From Pyrus communis (taxonomy: Eukaryota > Streptophyta > Magnoliopsida > Rosales > Rosaceae): a stretch of 64,000 nucleotides of DNA. Location: NCBI RefSeq assembly GCF_963583255.1, contig NC_084807.1:7234872-7298871 (forward strand). Reading direction: 5' to 3'. Made by a program: the position numbers and the translations under genes. The first letter of the stretch is position 1, and each line of letters opens with the position of its first letter. Shown here piece after piece: positions 36,105-46,400 of this stretch. Below the pieces are notes generated by a model that was given only the letters and a program-made list of their open reading frames with translations, was not told where the DNA came from and did no database searches.

Positions 36105-36333
36105 TAAGGTCATCTCCAACCGAGGGTTGGCCAGAGGGCTCGTTTTAGCCTTCTGGCCCTCCAAGAAATTAATATTTTGTAGGGCCATATTTGCTTCCAC
36201 CTCCAACCGAGGGCCAAAGGGCCATAGGGCTCGTTTTAGCCCTATCACAAAAAACCTTTTCCAACCGAGGGCCAAGGGACCATAGGGCCAAACATAATTT
36301 ATTATTGAAAAACTACAACTTAAATTCAAATCC

Positions 36334-36361
36334 AACGGCTAAGTGACGTTAGCTAGCCGTT
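36334..36361. other. palindromic subterminal motif, left
   Basis: A 28-bp near-palindrome whose half-sites are AACGGCTA and TAGCCGTT around GACGTTAGC. An almost identical copy lies at 38802-38829 near the right end. Transposase binding or second-protein binding is a guess from position and symmetry. Confidence 0.6.
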
Positions 36362-36763
36362 GGATTTGATTTTTTTTTTTTTTTTTTTGCTATAAATAGG
36401 ATGGATATTGGGCTATAATTCACACAACTTTGAATTCAATCTACTTCAATTCAATCTCTTTCAATTCAAGTTTGCAATAAATTCCAACTTTGGATCCTCT
36501 TTGGATTCCAACTGGGGGTCCTCATCCAATTCCAAATTGGAAGAAAAATGGGTGCAAATCAGACGAGAAGATGAGGAGTCTGATAAGTTCAAGTAAGGCG
36601 CAACAAACAAAACAGAGCAGCAGCCATGGTGTGTTAACTAACTGAGGAACAACCTCAATGGGGTGGCTCTGTTGCTGGTCGCTCTTACAAACCACGAGAC
36701 AGAGCGATGACTCATGCCAATCTGATGAAAAACTACTTCAACCCCAACTTGGTGTACACATAA

Positions 36764-38073
36764 GAGGATTTCAGACGTCACTTCCGGATAAGGCGTCACG
36801 TCTTCGAGTGTTTACTTTGTGAGGTCCAGCTAGTCAATCCATACTTTTGACAGAAGCGGGGCAGAGCAGGCCGCCTTGGTTTCTCACCTCATCAGAAGGT
36901 TACTGTTGCACTCCAAATGATGGCCTATGGCTCCCCAGCTGATTCGATGGATCAAACCCATGGTATGTTTGAGTCTACATTCCTTGATACTCTTGAACAA
37001 TTCTGTGACACAATTGTTCAGGTTTACAAAGACAAGTATGTATGCGAGCCAAATCAAGAAGATCTAAATCGGCTCCTTCACAAAGCTGAAGACCGTGGGT
37101 TTTCGGGCATGACAGGGTCATTAGACTGTATGCATTGGGATTGGAAGAACTCTCCCACCGGATGGCAAGGAGGCTTTAGCGGAAGGTCGAGAAAGCCAAC
37201 TGTTGTGTTAGAGGCGGTTGCCTCATATGACACATGGATCTAGTATACTTTCTTTGGAGTCCCTAAGACCGTGGGTTTTCGGGCATGACAGGGTCATTAG
37301 ACTGTATGCATTGGGATTGGAAGAACTCTCCCACCGGATGGCAAGGAGGCTTTAGCGGAAGGTCGAGAAAGCCAACTGTTGTGTTAGAGGCGGTTGCCTC
37401 ATATGACACATGGATCTAGTATACTTTCTTTGGAGTCCCTAGATCCCAAAATGACATTACAGTTCTTGGGCGTTCACCCCTCTTCAATTGCCTGACGGAA
37501 GGTAAAGCACCTCAACTTGACTACTACATCAACGGCCGTCAATACAATATGGGGTATTACTTGACAGATGACATCTACCCAAAGTGAGCGACACTTGTCT
37601 AAGCAATTCCAAACCCTAGGAATGACGCGGAAAAGTTGTTTACCTTACACTAAGAGGCATACCAGAAAGATGTTGAGAGAGCTTTCGGTTTTCTATAAGC
37701 ACGGTGGAAGATCATCAGCGAACCGGCAAGAGGGTGAAGTCGAGAAAAATTGGACTCGATCATGATGTCTTGCATCATATTACACAATATGATAATGAAG
37801 GATGAGCGAGATGGGTATATTAATGGAAAGTCCGATGACGACCAAGAAGATCCAAATAGGTCAAAAATGGCTCGTGCAAAAATATATAATGGGCCTAATA
37901 TGCCTTTCAATCTAAGAACGGGTAGCATCTCTATAAATGAGTACATGAGGTGCTATAGAATGATACGTTCTCGTGTCACAAACAAGTACCTACAACAGGA
38001 TCTTGTTGCACATCTTTGGGCCAAAAGAAGCATGGAGTATGTGTTTAAGTTTTATGTTGTTAAATGTTTTTAA
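36764..38073 (+). pseudogene. PIF/Harbinger transposase (HARBI1-like nuclease), broken
   Basis: Family landmarks in order: FRRHFRIRRHVFE near the start, the DDE segment with SLDCMHWDWKN, LEAVASYDTWI, NDITVLGRSPLF, YNMGYYLTDDIYPK, DVERAFGFL with the third catalytic residue, and CIILHNMI with DERDGY at the end. It is dead. An in-frame TGA lies at 36848 and a TAG at 37241. A 176-bp tandem duplication of the first catalytic block (37089-37264 and 37265-37440) shifts the frame, and more stops follow near 37696. In the family this protein cuts and joins elements at TWA targets. Confidence 0.9.
37089..37440 (+). repeat. 176-bp tandem duplication inside the transposase
   Basis: Two copies without visible differences (37089-37264 and 37265-37440), both starting AAGACCGTGGGTTTTCGGG and both carrying the same TAG. 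The length is not a multiple of three, so it breaks the frame. The shared TAG implies that the stop was present before the duplication. Confidence 0.95.
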
Positions 38074-38204
38074 AAATGTTATTTAAGTTTCATGTTGTTA
38101 AATGTTTTTTTTTTTATGTTCGTTAATGTTATTTAATGTTGTTTCATATTGTTTAATGTTGTTTCTTGTTACTTAATTTAATTTAATGTTGTATAATGGC
38201 TTAG

Positions 38205-38770
38205 GAAGTTATAAGAAACAAATAGAATTTCAAAAAAATATGAAACAAATTTTGTAAAATAGAAGTTATAGGAAAAAAAATAGAATTTAAAAAAAAATAT
38301 GAAATAAATTTTGTAAAATAGAAGTTATAGGGAAAAAATGGAATTTAAAAAAAAAATATATGAAGCAAATTTTGTAAAATGGAAGTCATAGGGAAAAAAT
38401 GGAATTTAAAAAAAAAATATGAAACAAATTTTGTCAAATGGAAGTTATAGGAAAAAAATGGAAAAAAATATATATGAAAACAAATTTTGTAAAATAGAAG
38501 TCAAAGGAAAAAAAAATAGAATTTAAAAAAAATATATATATGAAGCAAATTTTGTAAAATGGAAGTTATAGGAAAAAAAATGGAATTTAAAAACAAATTT
38601 TGTAAAATAGAAGTTATAGGAAAAAAATGGAATTTAAAAAAAATATGAAACAAATTTTGTAAAATAGAAGTTATAGGAAAAAAATAGAATTTAAAAAAAA
38701 ATGAAACAAATTTTGTAAAAAGAAGTTATAGGAAGTTATGGAAAAAAATAGAATTTAAAAATAATAAAAC
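38205..38770. repeat. AT-rich minisatellite (~55-60 bp units)
   Basis: About nine to ten units built on the pattern AACAAATTTTGTAAAATAGA, AGTTATAGGAAAAAAAT and GGAATTTAAAAAAAAT, with length variation in the A-runs. It lies in the 3' part of the Harbinger element. Confidence 0.88.
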
Positions 38771-38801
38771 TGTAAAAAATAAAAAATAAAAAATAAAAAA
38801 T

Positions 38802-38829
38802 AACGGCTAGCTGACGTTAGCTAGCCGTT
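38802..38829. other. palindromic subterminal motif, right
   Basis: Second copy of the 28-bp motif at 36334. It is nearly self-complementary and is followed by another inverted pair, GTCGGATATAACCGAC and GTCGGTTATATCCGAC, at about 38848-38910. Confidence 0.6.
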
Positions 38830-39423
38830 GGATTCAAAAATTTGTTTAAGAATTCCTGTCGGATATAACCGACAGGATTAATAACAATGTTGTCGGTTAT
38901 ATCCGACAACAATTCTTAAATTTTTGGCAAACCTGTGGCTCGCTGGATTGGGCCAACCCTTTGGCCCTTTCAGATTCCGTGGGGCCCATGAGCCGTTTGG
39001 CCTAACCCTCGGTTGACGACGGTTTTCGGGCTATTTTTGGCCCTCTGGCCCTCTGGCCTTCTGGACCCTTCGGTTGGAGATGACCTAACTAGACAACGGC
39101 ACTTTATCTTATATGATGAAACATCATATTAAGTTGGAAAAGAAGAACAGAAAAGGAAAAATGAAAATACAAAGGCGTTTTAGAACAGAATCAACCTAAA
39201 ATCTAAATGTAAAATATTAAACATACAAAAGGAAAATTATAATTCAAACAGACAATAAATGTATAATTTATTTTAGAGAAAATGCTAGGACAGCTACAAA
39301 TCTATAATCAATCTAGCAAACCAAAAATAAACATGAATTAAAACAGGAAAGCGGTATAGATGTTGGAGGCAAGTTGTTTCCCGGCGGCAATCATCTAGTA
39401 AAGCCAAAGTAAACATGAATTAA

Positions 39424-39512
39424 GGGCTAGTTTGGAAGTGCTTTTAAAATGACTGGAAGCGCTTTTGGTGAAAAAAAAATTTGGATTCCAAAAGTATTTC
39501 CAAACGAGCTCT
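39424..39512. mobile_element. 89-bp MITE
   Basis: Flanked by TAA (39421-39423 and 39513-39515). The ends are GGGCTAGTTTGGAAGTGCTT and, on the reverse strand, AGAGCTCGTTTGGAAATAC. It has the same style as the element at 11788-11995 but is much shorter. Confidence 0.7.
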
Positions 39513-39567
39513 TAAAAAAAAAAAAATTCTAGAACAACTAGAAATCTATAATCATCTAACATTTTAC

Positions 39568-39709
39568 CTCCAAGTTTTTCATTTGGTGTGGACATCCTGC
39601 AGAAATTAAAACGGGTGAATATAAATTATTTGTAGCCCAGATGGGTTATAAATTTGAATTCAACTACATAAAGGTCGCATTAGAGTGGGATGGATAGCCT
39701 ACAAAAGAA
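39568..39709 (-). pseudogene. JMJ25-like exon relics (JmjC C-terminal part)
   Basis: Matches 62164-62420 of the intact locus on the minus strand, with deletions. The piece 39568-39612 corresponds to the exon holding AGCPHQ, the third iron-ligand histidine region, and is followed by a GTAAAA donor. 39613-39683 matches the neighbouring intron. 39684-39709 matches the start of the exon that reads VIHPIHDQ in the intact gene. Most of both exons is missing, so no functional JmjC domain can be made here. The relics lie downstream of two ERF segments on the same strand. Confidence 0.7.
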
Positions 39710-40024
39710 AAGGGATCCACTTGACTTTAACGTGTACCTTAGACTTTAATTTTATTTATTTACCTAAATCCAAAGTTTTCAGACTCATTTGAAAGTCCAA
39801 AACTGTAAGATCAGAGAGGTGCAATATTTTTGCCAAAAAATAAGAAAGGTGTATTGGAACTCTGCAATTTCGCAAATGGTCGAAGGCTTCAATTCTGATC
39901 TCATCGATCTGAAAGTCGACCCTAATTTTGAGAAATGAGAATTAGGGTTTTATCTGAAAGCCTACTCTAATTCTGTCTTACTCCAAGCTCCAGTATCTAA
40001 ACCCTAAACCCAATTAATGAGCAA

Positions 40025-40582
40025 CTAATTACCTTCTGCAGTTGAAGCACAAGTACTAGTTGATTCCTGAGCATTATTTGAATTTGGTGACATGAGAAGA
40101 TTGGCTTTTCTCCTGGGATCTGCTTCTTCAGTCACTGCTTCACATACAATCTGCATTTCCCCAGAAGCAGAAGCTGCAGCCTGCATGTCCGTTGGAGACA
40201 GGGAATCTGATTGGGGAAGTGGTTGCGCTAATTCAGGGAAATTGAGATTAGCAGAAGCACCTTTGAGGCTTAGAGCTGCTGCATCATAAGCTCGAGCTGC
40301 CATTTCAGCTGTTGGGTATGACCCTAACCATAATTTTTTCCCTTTCTGGCGGATTTCCGACACCCATTTGCCATTTTTGCGCAATCTGACACCACGGTAC
40401 TTCTGCTGGTTGCTGCCCTCACTGTGATGATCATCACTAGTACAAGTACTAGTCCTCTGCCTCTTCTTCTTCTTGATGCTTTGCTCTTCCGCATTGTTTG
40501 GCTCTTTCCCTTTTTCGGATGTACAATCCTCTGAATTTATGGGAATGTATTCGGTTGAGATTTTGAAGGATTCTAAAAGAGT
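40025..40582 (-). pseudogene. AP2/ERF segment fused to a JMJ-type intron (copy 2)
   Basis: An open frame of about 185 codons without an upstream ATG; it is bounded upstream by a stop at 40583-40585. It reads IKKKKRQR, then a full AP2 domain ([45 protein letters not shown]), and ends STCASTAEG before a GTAATTAGTTGCTCAT donor. It is related to the intact ERF at 16.7 kb but lacks its N-terminal 40-50 residues and the LFDLPDL...LWEY end. From the last codons on, the DNA matches the exon end and intron of the JMJ25-like gene at 62941-62925. It may be a first exon of a chimeric transcript or a dead fragment. The missing start codon favours a fragment. Confidence 0.75.
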
Positions 40583-41319
40583 TTAAGGAAACACGTCACA
40601 CAAATAAAAACATATCAGTGGCTTTCCTATACCAAATGGAACACAATTTGCAACTGTAAACAAAAGGTAACAATAATCCTACAGCTCCTCCTCCTCGTCA
40701 ACGAATCTTGTACCGTCTTAACCAGATACACCACAAGAGAGGCAATACAGTACATCACAAAGACTCAAACAATATATTCACCCCACCCCCAAACACCATA
40801 CTCATGGAGAGTCTCACTGGCAGGAAATATGTAAATATTGTCTCCCCTAATTTTCTAAAGCTCCTACGCAAGTGCATTCATCATCACCAAAAAACGCTTC
40901 TAGCAAACATCCAAACAAGGCCAAACACTTCCAACAGGTGCATCCAGATCCGTCTACCGGATCTGCGGTGCAAAAAGTATATGGTCCACAAACTCTTTCT
41001 CCTTTATACACAAGTAACACAACACAAACACCAAGGAGTATGCACAGGTTCTTTTTCTCTGTAACATGTCATAGGGTTATACTTCGAACCAAGAAAAAAA
41101 AAAATTCGCCTTTAAGACAAGCGTAAATGAATCAAAGGGATCACCATGACTCTAATCAGTACCTTAGTACTTCAATTTTATTTATTTATCTAAAATCCAA
41201 AGGTTTCTGAATCATTTGAAACTGTAAAATCAGAAAGGTACTTTTTTGCTTGCACAAAAAAAAATAAAATAAAATAAAATCAAAATGGTATATTGGAACT
41301 CCTACCAATTAATGAGCAA
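40583..41319. other. spacer of the ERF/JMJ tandem duplication
   Basis: The part from about 41130 to 41319 repeats 39716-40024 (TAATTTTATTTATTTA, CAGA(A/G)AGGT, GGTGTATTGGAACTC or GGTATATTGGAACTC). This shows that an ERF exon plus JMJ-type intron was duplicated in tandem. The CA-rich segment 40700-41100 has no homology that I recognise. Confidence 0.5.
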
Positions 41320-41956
41320 TTAATTACCTGCGGCATTGGAAACCAATTTCTCAGCATCACAATCAGTGGAAGCAATAGTACTAGTTGGGTCTTGATCTAT
41401 GCTGCTGGCTTTTGCTTCTTCAGTCACTGCTTCCCATACAATCTGCTTTTCCCCAAAAGCTGTTTCTGCTTCTGCTGCCGCTGCCTTAGCAGCTGCAGCC
41501 TGGATGCTCGATGGAGACAGGGATTCTGGTTTGGGAAGTGATGTTGCCAATCCAGGGAAATTGAGAGAAGCAGAAGCACCTTGGAGGGCTAGAGCTGCCG
41601 CATCATAAGCTCTAGCTGCCATTTCAGCTTTTGGGTATGTCCCTAACCAAATTCTGAATTTCTTCCTTTTATCGCAGATTTCCGACACCCATTTGGTCCT
41701 CCGGCGCAACCACACGCCGCGGTACTTCGGATGCTTGCCGCCGTAGCTGTGATCATTATTCCTCTGCCTCTTCTTCTTCTTATTGCGGCTTTGCTCTTCC
41801 GAAATGTTTGGCTTCTGCCCTCTTTCGGATGTCCACTTTTGTGTGTCTTTATCGGCTAAAGAATCGGAATTTGTCATTGTCGTCGTGGAGGAGGAAGCGG
41901 CGGAGGAGGCGGAGGTTTTCTTGAGGAGCACTCTCTGTGTTGACTTGCTCCGCCAT
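41320..41956 (-). pseudogene. AP2/ERF segment fused to a JMJ-type intron (copy 3), frameshifted start
   Basis: The ATG at 41954-41956 opens [15 protein letters not shown], matching [15 protein letters not shown] of the 16.7-kb ERF. This frame runs out, and the rest of the homology is in another frame, so an indel lies near 41910-41925. A Met in the second frame ([10 protein letters not shown]) could start a product of about 185 residues. The AP2 domain is present but odd: RRRTKW replaces the usual (R)SWGKW, and EICDKRK replaces EIREPRK. The end [15 protein letters not shown] runs into a GTAATTAATTGCTCAT donor shared with copy 2 and the JMJ25-like gene. The typical LFDLPDL and LWEY motifs are absent. 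Confidence 0.75.
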
Positions 41957-42808
41957 GATGGCGGGCCTAGCTCAAAAGGTTTTTGGGCTATTACGATCGT
42001 CTAGGAAAACAAAAAGAATTTAAAAATAAGCCAAAACCCCATTTTGGGTCGGGTAAGCCGGTAAGGATTCTTTCCGAATATTTTTTTGTGAGAATTCTAA
42101 AGATTGTCACATCTTATCTGTTTATCGTGCATTGTACGGTTAGTTTTCATTATTTACTATTTATGTTTAAATTTAAACAAAAATTCAAAATCAGCTAGCA
42201 TGTTTTCGGTTCATGTTTGTAGGGTTTTGTTGCCAAGCCGATAGGACGGTTAATTTGATGGTGTCACTGCATGGTTCCTGGCAGGAGGCGTTATTGGACA
42301 CTTCCAATTTTACTGTTTTTTTTTTTTTTTTTTTTTTTTTTTTTCCTGGTAAAATTTCGAGTTTCTTGGTTCATATGGATTATGGGATTTGAGTAAATGG
42401 GGGTTTCTCAAATTTTTTGGAAGTTTAATAGAAAGTATTTCTTTATTAATTCACATATCATACGATTGGGAAACATTCCAGGAAAACTTTTGTGTCTCGC
42501 TCCCGGGTTGAGCCTCAATCGCCCTGAAGCTGCAGCTCTCATAGCCACACATATGTGTTTTTCGCTCCAACACTTGATGTTTTGTTTAAATTTACAAACT
42601 TTGACCGGATTTTGGCAACGAGTTTTGTTTAATGCGTTTGTGTTTGTAGATTTGGAGTTCATGGCGATAAATTTGCCCTAACTTAGTCGTTTTATGCTTA
42701 TTTAGTTGTTGGGTAATGTTGTATCGTTATTTCTCAAATCATTTCGGGCTGAGACTCCGTTCAAATGGCAGATATAGAAGGTGGAGGATTATTGAATGTC
42801 TTTGGGTA
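41957..42808. other. upstream region of ERF copy 3, no gene seen
   Basis: Contains a run of about 30 T at 42315-42345. The open frame of 94 codons at 42397-42681 has no family resemblance. Near 42765 the DNA reads ATGGCAGATATAGAAGGTGG, which could be a small exon start disrupted by the LTR element 40 bp later, but nothing confirms this. Confidence 0.3.
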
Positions 42809-42899
42809 TGTTTGTACCATACTTGACCAATCCCGAAACTACTAAGCACCAGTCAACAGCATACCGTCAAGGACCCACAAGACTTTTCCTCCAACTAGG

Positions 42900-43003
42900 A
42901 GGCCAATCACAACGCGACACGTGTTGGCATCAGAGGCCAATCATAGCGCAACACGTGTCGATATCAGAGGCCAATCACAACACGAAACGTGTCAATGTCA
43001 CAA
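42900..43003 (+). promoter_or_regulatory. triplicated ~34-bp CCAAT / ACGTGT motif in U3
   Basis: Three tandem units, each with AGAGGCCAATCA or GAGGCCAATCA and then (A/C)ACGTGT(C/T). The middle one is a CACGTG-like G-box core. They lie 20-120 bp before the TATA box. CCAAT binds NF-Y and ACGTG cores bind bZIP/bHLH factors in plants; that these sites act here is inference. The same array lies in the 3' LTR. Confidence 0.65.
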
Positions 43004-43023
43004 CAAAACTAGAAACTCTCTTC

Positions 43024-43030
43024 TATAAAA
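43024..43030 (+). promoter_or_regulatory. TATA box of the 5' LTR
   Basis: TATAAAA followed by GGGGACC, directly after the triplicated motif, in the expected U3 position. Conserved in the 3' LTR. Confidence 0.8.
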
Positions 43031-43328
43031 GGGGACCATTCTCCCATAATAATCCCTAATGTCATTTGTACTAAACTATTCACTAGAACTCACTAAAAGA
43101 GAGCTTGAACCTATGTATTTGTGTAAACCCTTCACAACTAATGAGAACTCCTCTACTCCGTGGACGTAGCCAATCTGGGTGAACCACGTACATCTTGTGT
43201 TGTTTGCTTCCCTATCTCTATTCATTTACATACTTATCTACACTAATGACCAGAGTAACCTAGCGAAGGTCATAAACCTCACACTTTCTGTTGTACCAAA
43301 GTCCTCGCCGATTTTGTGCATCAACATC

Positions 43329-43346
43329 TGGCGCCGTCTGTGGGAA
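43329..43346 (+). other. primer binding site
   Basis: TGGCGCCGTCTGTGGGAA starts two bases after the LTR. The first nine bases match the tRNA-Asp complement used by many plant gypsy elements; the rest is a weaker match. Confidence 0.65.
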
Positions 43347-43456
43347 TCGCACTTATTCCTACTCTCTCCAGCTTTGTCAAGCTGGTTTCCACCATTCGCA
43401 CACTTTCCTTCGACCAGGCACCCCTCTCCAACATAGGGAGTGAAGGGAGCCACAGC

Positions 43457-46400
43457 ATGCAGAACGACACCCCCCTCGCACTTAGTGCAAAGGAACGAAA
43501 GAGGTTTGCTCTTCAGGCTAAAGTCAATGAGCTAGAGGCTCAGAATAACAAGATAGCGATAAAGAATGAGATCCTCTAGGAGCAGTATGAGAAGCTTTTC
43601 GGAATGCTCCATGAAGCTAGGCATACTCAAACACACGAACTCATCGTCCCCGGGGAAGTCAACCTCCACCTGGGTGCCCCCCAACACTGGCGATCACCTG
43701 CCTTCAACATGGATATCCATAATGGGAAGCGAGTTACTCATCAAGGTGTTGATCAACATAAGACCTCTCTCGACCCAGCTGTTTCAACCCGAAGCAGGAG
43801 AAGTGGAGGAAGGCACCTTCTTGCAGAAGGAGTAGAAGGATCAAAAGCCGTTTATCGTGACTGTCGGGACTTCCTGAGGCAACGTCGAGAGAACCCCATC
43901 CACATAAGCTTGAAAGTCAATGATCCAAGGGTTTATGAAAGGTTCGGTCTTCTTCTATGCCCCAAGCCAATTGCCAATCTAGGGAATGCGCGACATGTCC
44001 TAGAGGAATATGAAGGTATAGGGGACTCGGGGGCGTTTCGACAGGCTCACCCTGGAAGTTAGTACGATGAGTCCAAAGAAAAATCTCATGCCCTTGACCA
44101 AGCTTTCCTACTTCCAAGAGGAGATGGAGACTTACGAAAGAAGGATCCAGCAATACGTGACTCCACTTAGGACCCCCTTATCCTACAACTTCTTGAGGAA
44201 GTAAACAAGTTGAAGGCTGAACGTCAGGCCGAAATACCTGACTGGAACCAACCTAGGCCTGGCCCTCTTACAAGAAGGATCCTCGACACCCCCTCCAAGC
44301 AAAGACAAAGCAGAAGCTTGGCTTACAACTTTACACGGGAAGGGAGGACCCGATTGAACACCTTAACCTCTTTGAGTCCACCATGGCATACCAGATGCAT
44401 ACTGACGAAGAACGATGTCTTCTCTTCCCCTCTACCCTATCTGGCAGAGCTTTGAATTGGTATTGTCATCTTCTACCTGAAACAGTAGACTCATTTGAGG
44501 AACTGAGGAAACTATTTGTCTCTCAACACATCTTCCAAACAGATCGCTTGCATTCCGCAGATGACTTGTACACTATTCGCCAGAAGCCAGACGAGTCACT
44601 ACGAAAGTATGCCGGCCGTTTCAGCCATGAGTATTCTCGCTGCGCTGAGGCAGATGATAAGACCGCCCTTAAAGCCTTCACGGCAGGCCTACGCGACTAT
44701 TTCTTCAAGTACATGATCAATGCTAACACTTGGAAGACTTACTCTGAGGTAATGGCACATGCTTATAACCATGCCTCCACCGATTCAAGGACATACCCCA
44801 GTATAGCTCACTTGATACCAAAGTCAAGGCCGAGGGAGCTAGATTTCAAGTCCACGAAGAACACAGGCATATTTTGTGGTTACCACGAGTATAATGGCCA
44901 TGACGGCGAGAAATGTATCACCCTACGTGATCATATTGAAGCTTTGGCACGTGAAGGAAAAATTGACCAGTTCCTTCTTCACCCTCCAAAGGATAACCGT
45001 AACCAACGCCAAGTGAATGTGATATATTCCATAAGCGGTGGCACACCCATATTTGAATCTTCCAACAGGGCCATGAAAAACAATGAACGAACGTTGAAGC
45101 CTGGCCACCAAGTGTTTCACGTGGAAGACATTAGGGGAGGCAAGTATCAAAAGCCTAACTGGGATCCAATATGTTTCTACCCTGAGGAAAAAAGAGGTAT
45201 CATCTATCCTCACAACGACCCACTGATTGTGGAGGCTCACATAGCCAACTTTGATGTACGACGAATCCTGGTAGACACGGGGGTGTCGGTCAATATCATG
45301 TTTGCTGAAGTTTTCAAAACACTTAATGTAACTGAACACTTACTCGATCACTCGGTTTCTCCTCTGATAAGCTTTTCTGGTGATGTCGTGCAACCTTTAG
45401 GGAGCGTACATTTACCCTTCACCATCGGTACAGACCCGTACACAGCCACCATCACCACTAACTTCTTGGTGGTTGATTGCCCAACGACATACAATGTCAT
45501 CTTTGGGCGCACAGGCATTAATGATCTCAAGGCCATAGTATCCACACATATGTTGTTGATGAAATTTACAACCCCCTATGGCAATGGTTACATCAGAGGA
45601 GATCAACTTAGTGCACGGTTATGTTACAACACTTCAGTCAAGCAACAACATTTGCATATACCCAAAGAAACACTTTCTATACATGACCAAGTTATCAAGA
45701 CCAGCTCGGACAAAACCAACTTGAATATTCACGGTGATAACAATCAACCTGACGATCCTCGAGATGACTCTTTCACCCAGCAAGCACAACCAGCTGAAGA
45801 GTTGGAGAAGGTCTCTATCTCAAAAGATTATCCAGATCGTATAGTGAAGATTGGCAACACTTTGTCACCACCCATTCGGTTGGCATTGATCTCTTTTTTG
45901 CAAGAGAACACTGAAGTCTTCGCCTGGTCATACGAGGACATGCCAGGCATCTCTCCCGATATCATCTGTTATCACTTGAGTATTGATCCTAAGACCAAGC
46001 CGGTGAGACAGAAGCGAAGATCTTATGATGCTGAACGATATGAAGCAATGAAGGCAGAAGTTGAAAAACTCAAAAACATAGGTTTTATCCGTGAAGTCAA
46101 TTATCCAACGTGGGTAGCAAATGTGGTCATTGTTAAGAAAAATCCGACCAAGGAAAGTCTCTTGCTTCAAAAGATCTTGTGGAGAATGTGTGTCGACTAC
46201 ACCGACTTAAACAATGGATGCCCGAAGGATAGCTTTCCCCTTCCTTTCATTGATAGAATTGTAGACTCTACAACAGGGTGTGAACTCTTGAGCTTCATGG
46301 ATGCTTACTCAAGGTACAATCAAATCCTCATGAACCCTTCGGACCAAGAACACACGGCCTTCACCACTGATAGAAGACTATAATGCTATAAAGTCATGCC

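Larger units (their letters stand above)
36108..39085 (+). mobile_element. PIF/Harbinger transposon (degenerate)
   Basis: 2978 bp flanked by TAA (36105-36107 and 39086-39088). The TIRs are GGTCATCTCCAACCGAGGG at the left and GGTCATCTCCAACCGAAGGG on the reverse strand at the right. Subterminal GGCC-rich blocks (GGGCC, GGCCCT) repeat at both ends. It carries one transposase relic, two copies of a palindromic motif and an AT-rich minisatellite. I did not see the second Harbinger gene, the Myb/SANT-like protein. Confidence 0.93.
42809..43326 (+). repeat. 5' LTR
   Basis: 518 bp from TGTTTGTACC to GCATCAACA. U3 holds a triplicated CCAAT/ACGTGT motif and a TATA box. The 3' LTR has exactly the same length. 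Confidence 0.95.

Noticed and set aside
40681..40730. A possible C-terminal coding end reading RFVDEEEEL on the minus strand
   Set aside because: Too short and without upstream exons; likely chance in a GAG-rich stretch.
42397..42681. 94-codon ORF upstream of the LTR element
   Set aside because: No family resemblance, no supporting splice or promoter signal; kept only as unassigned DNA.
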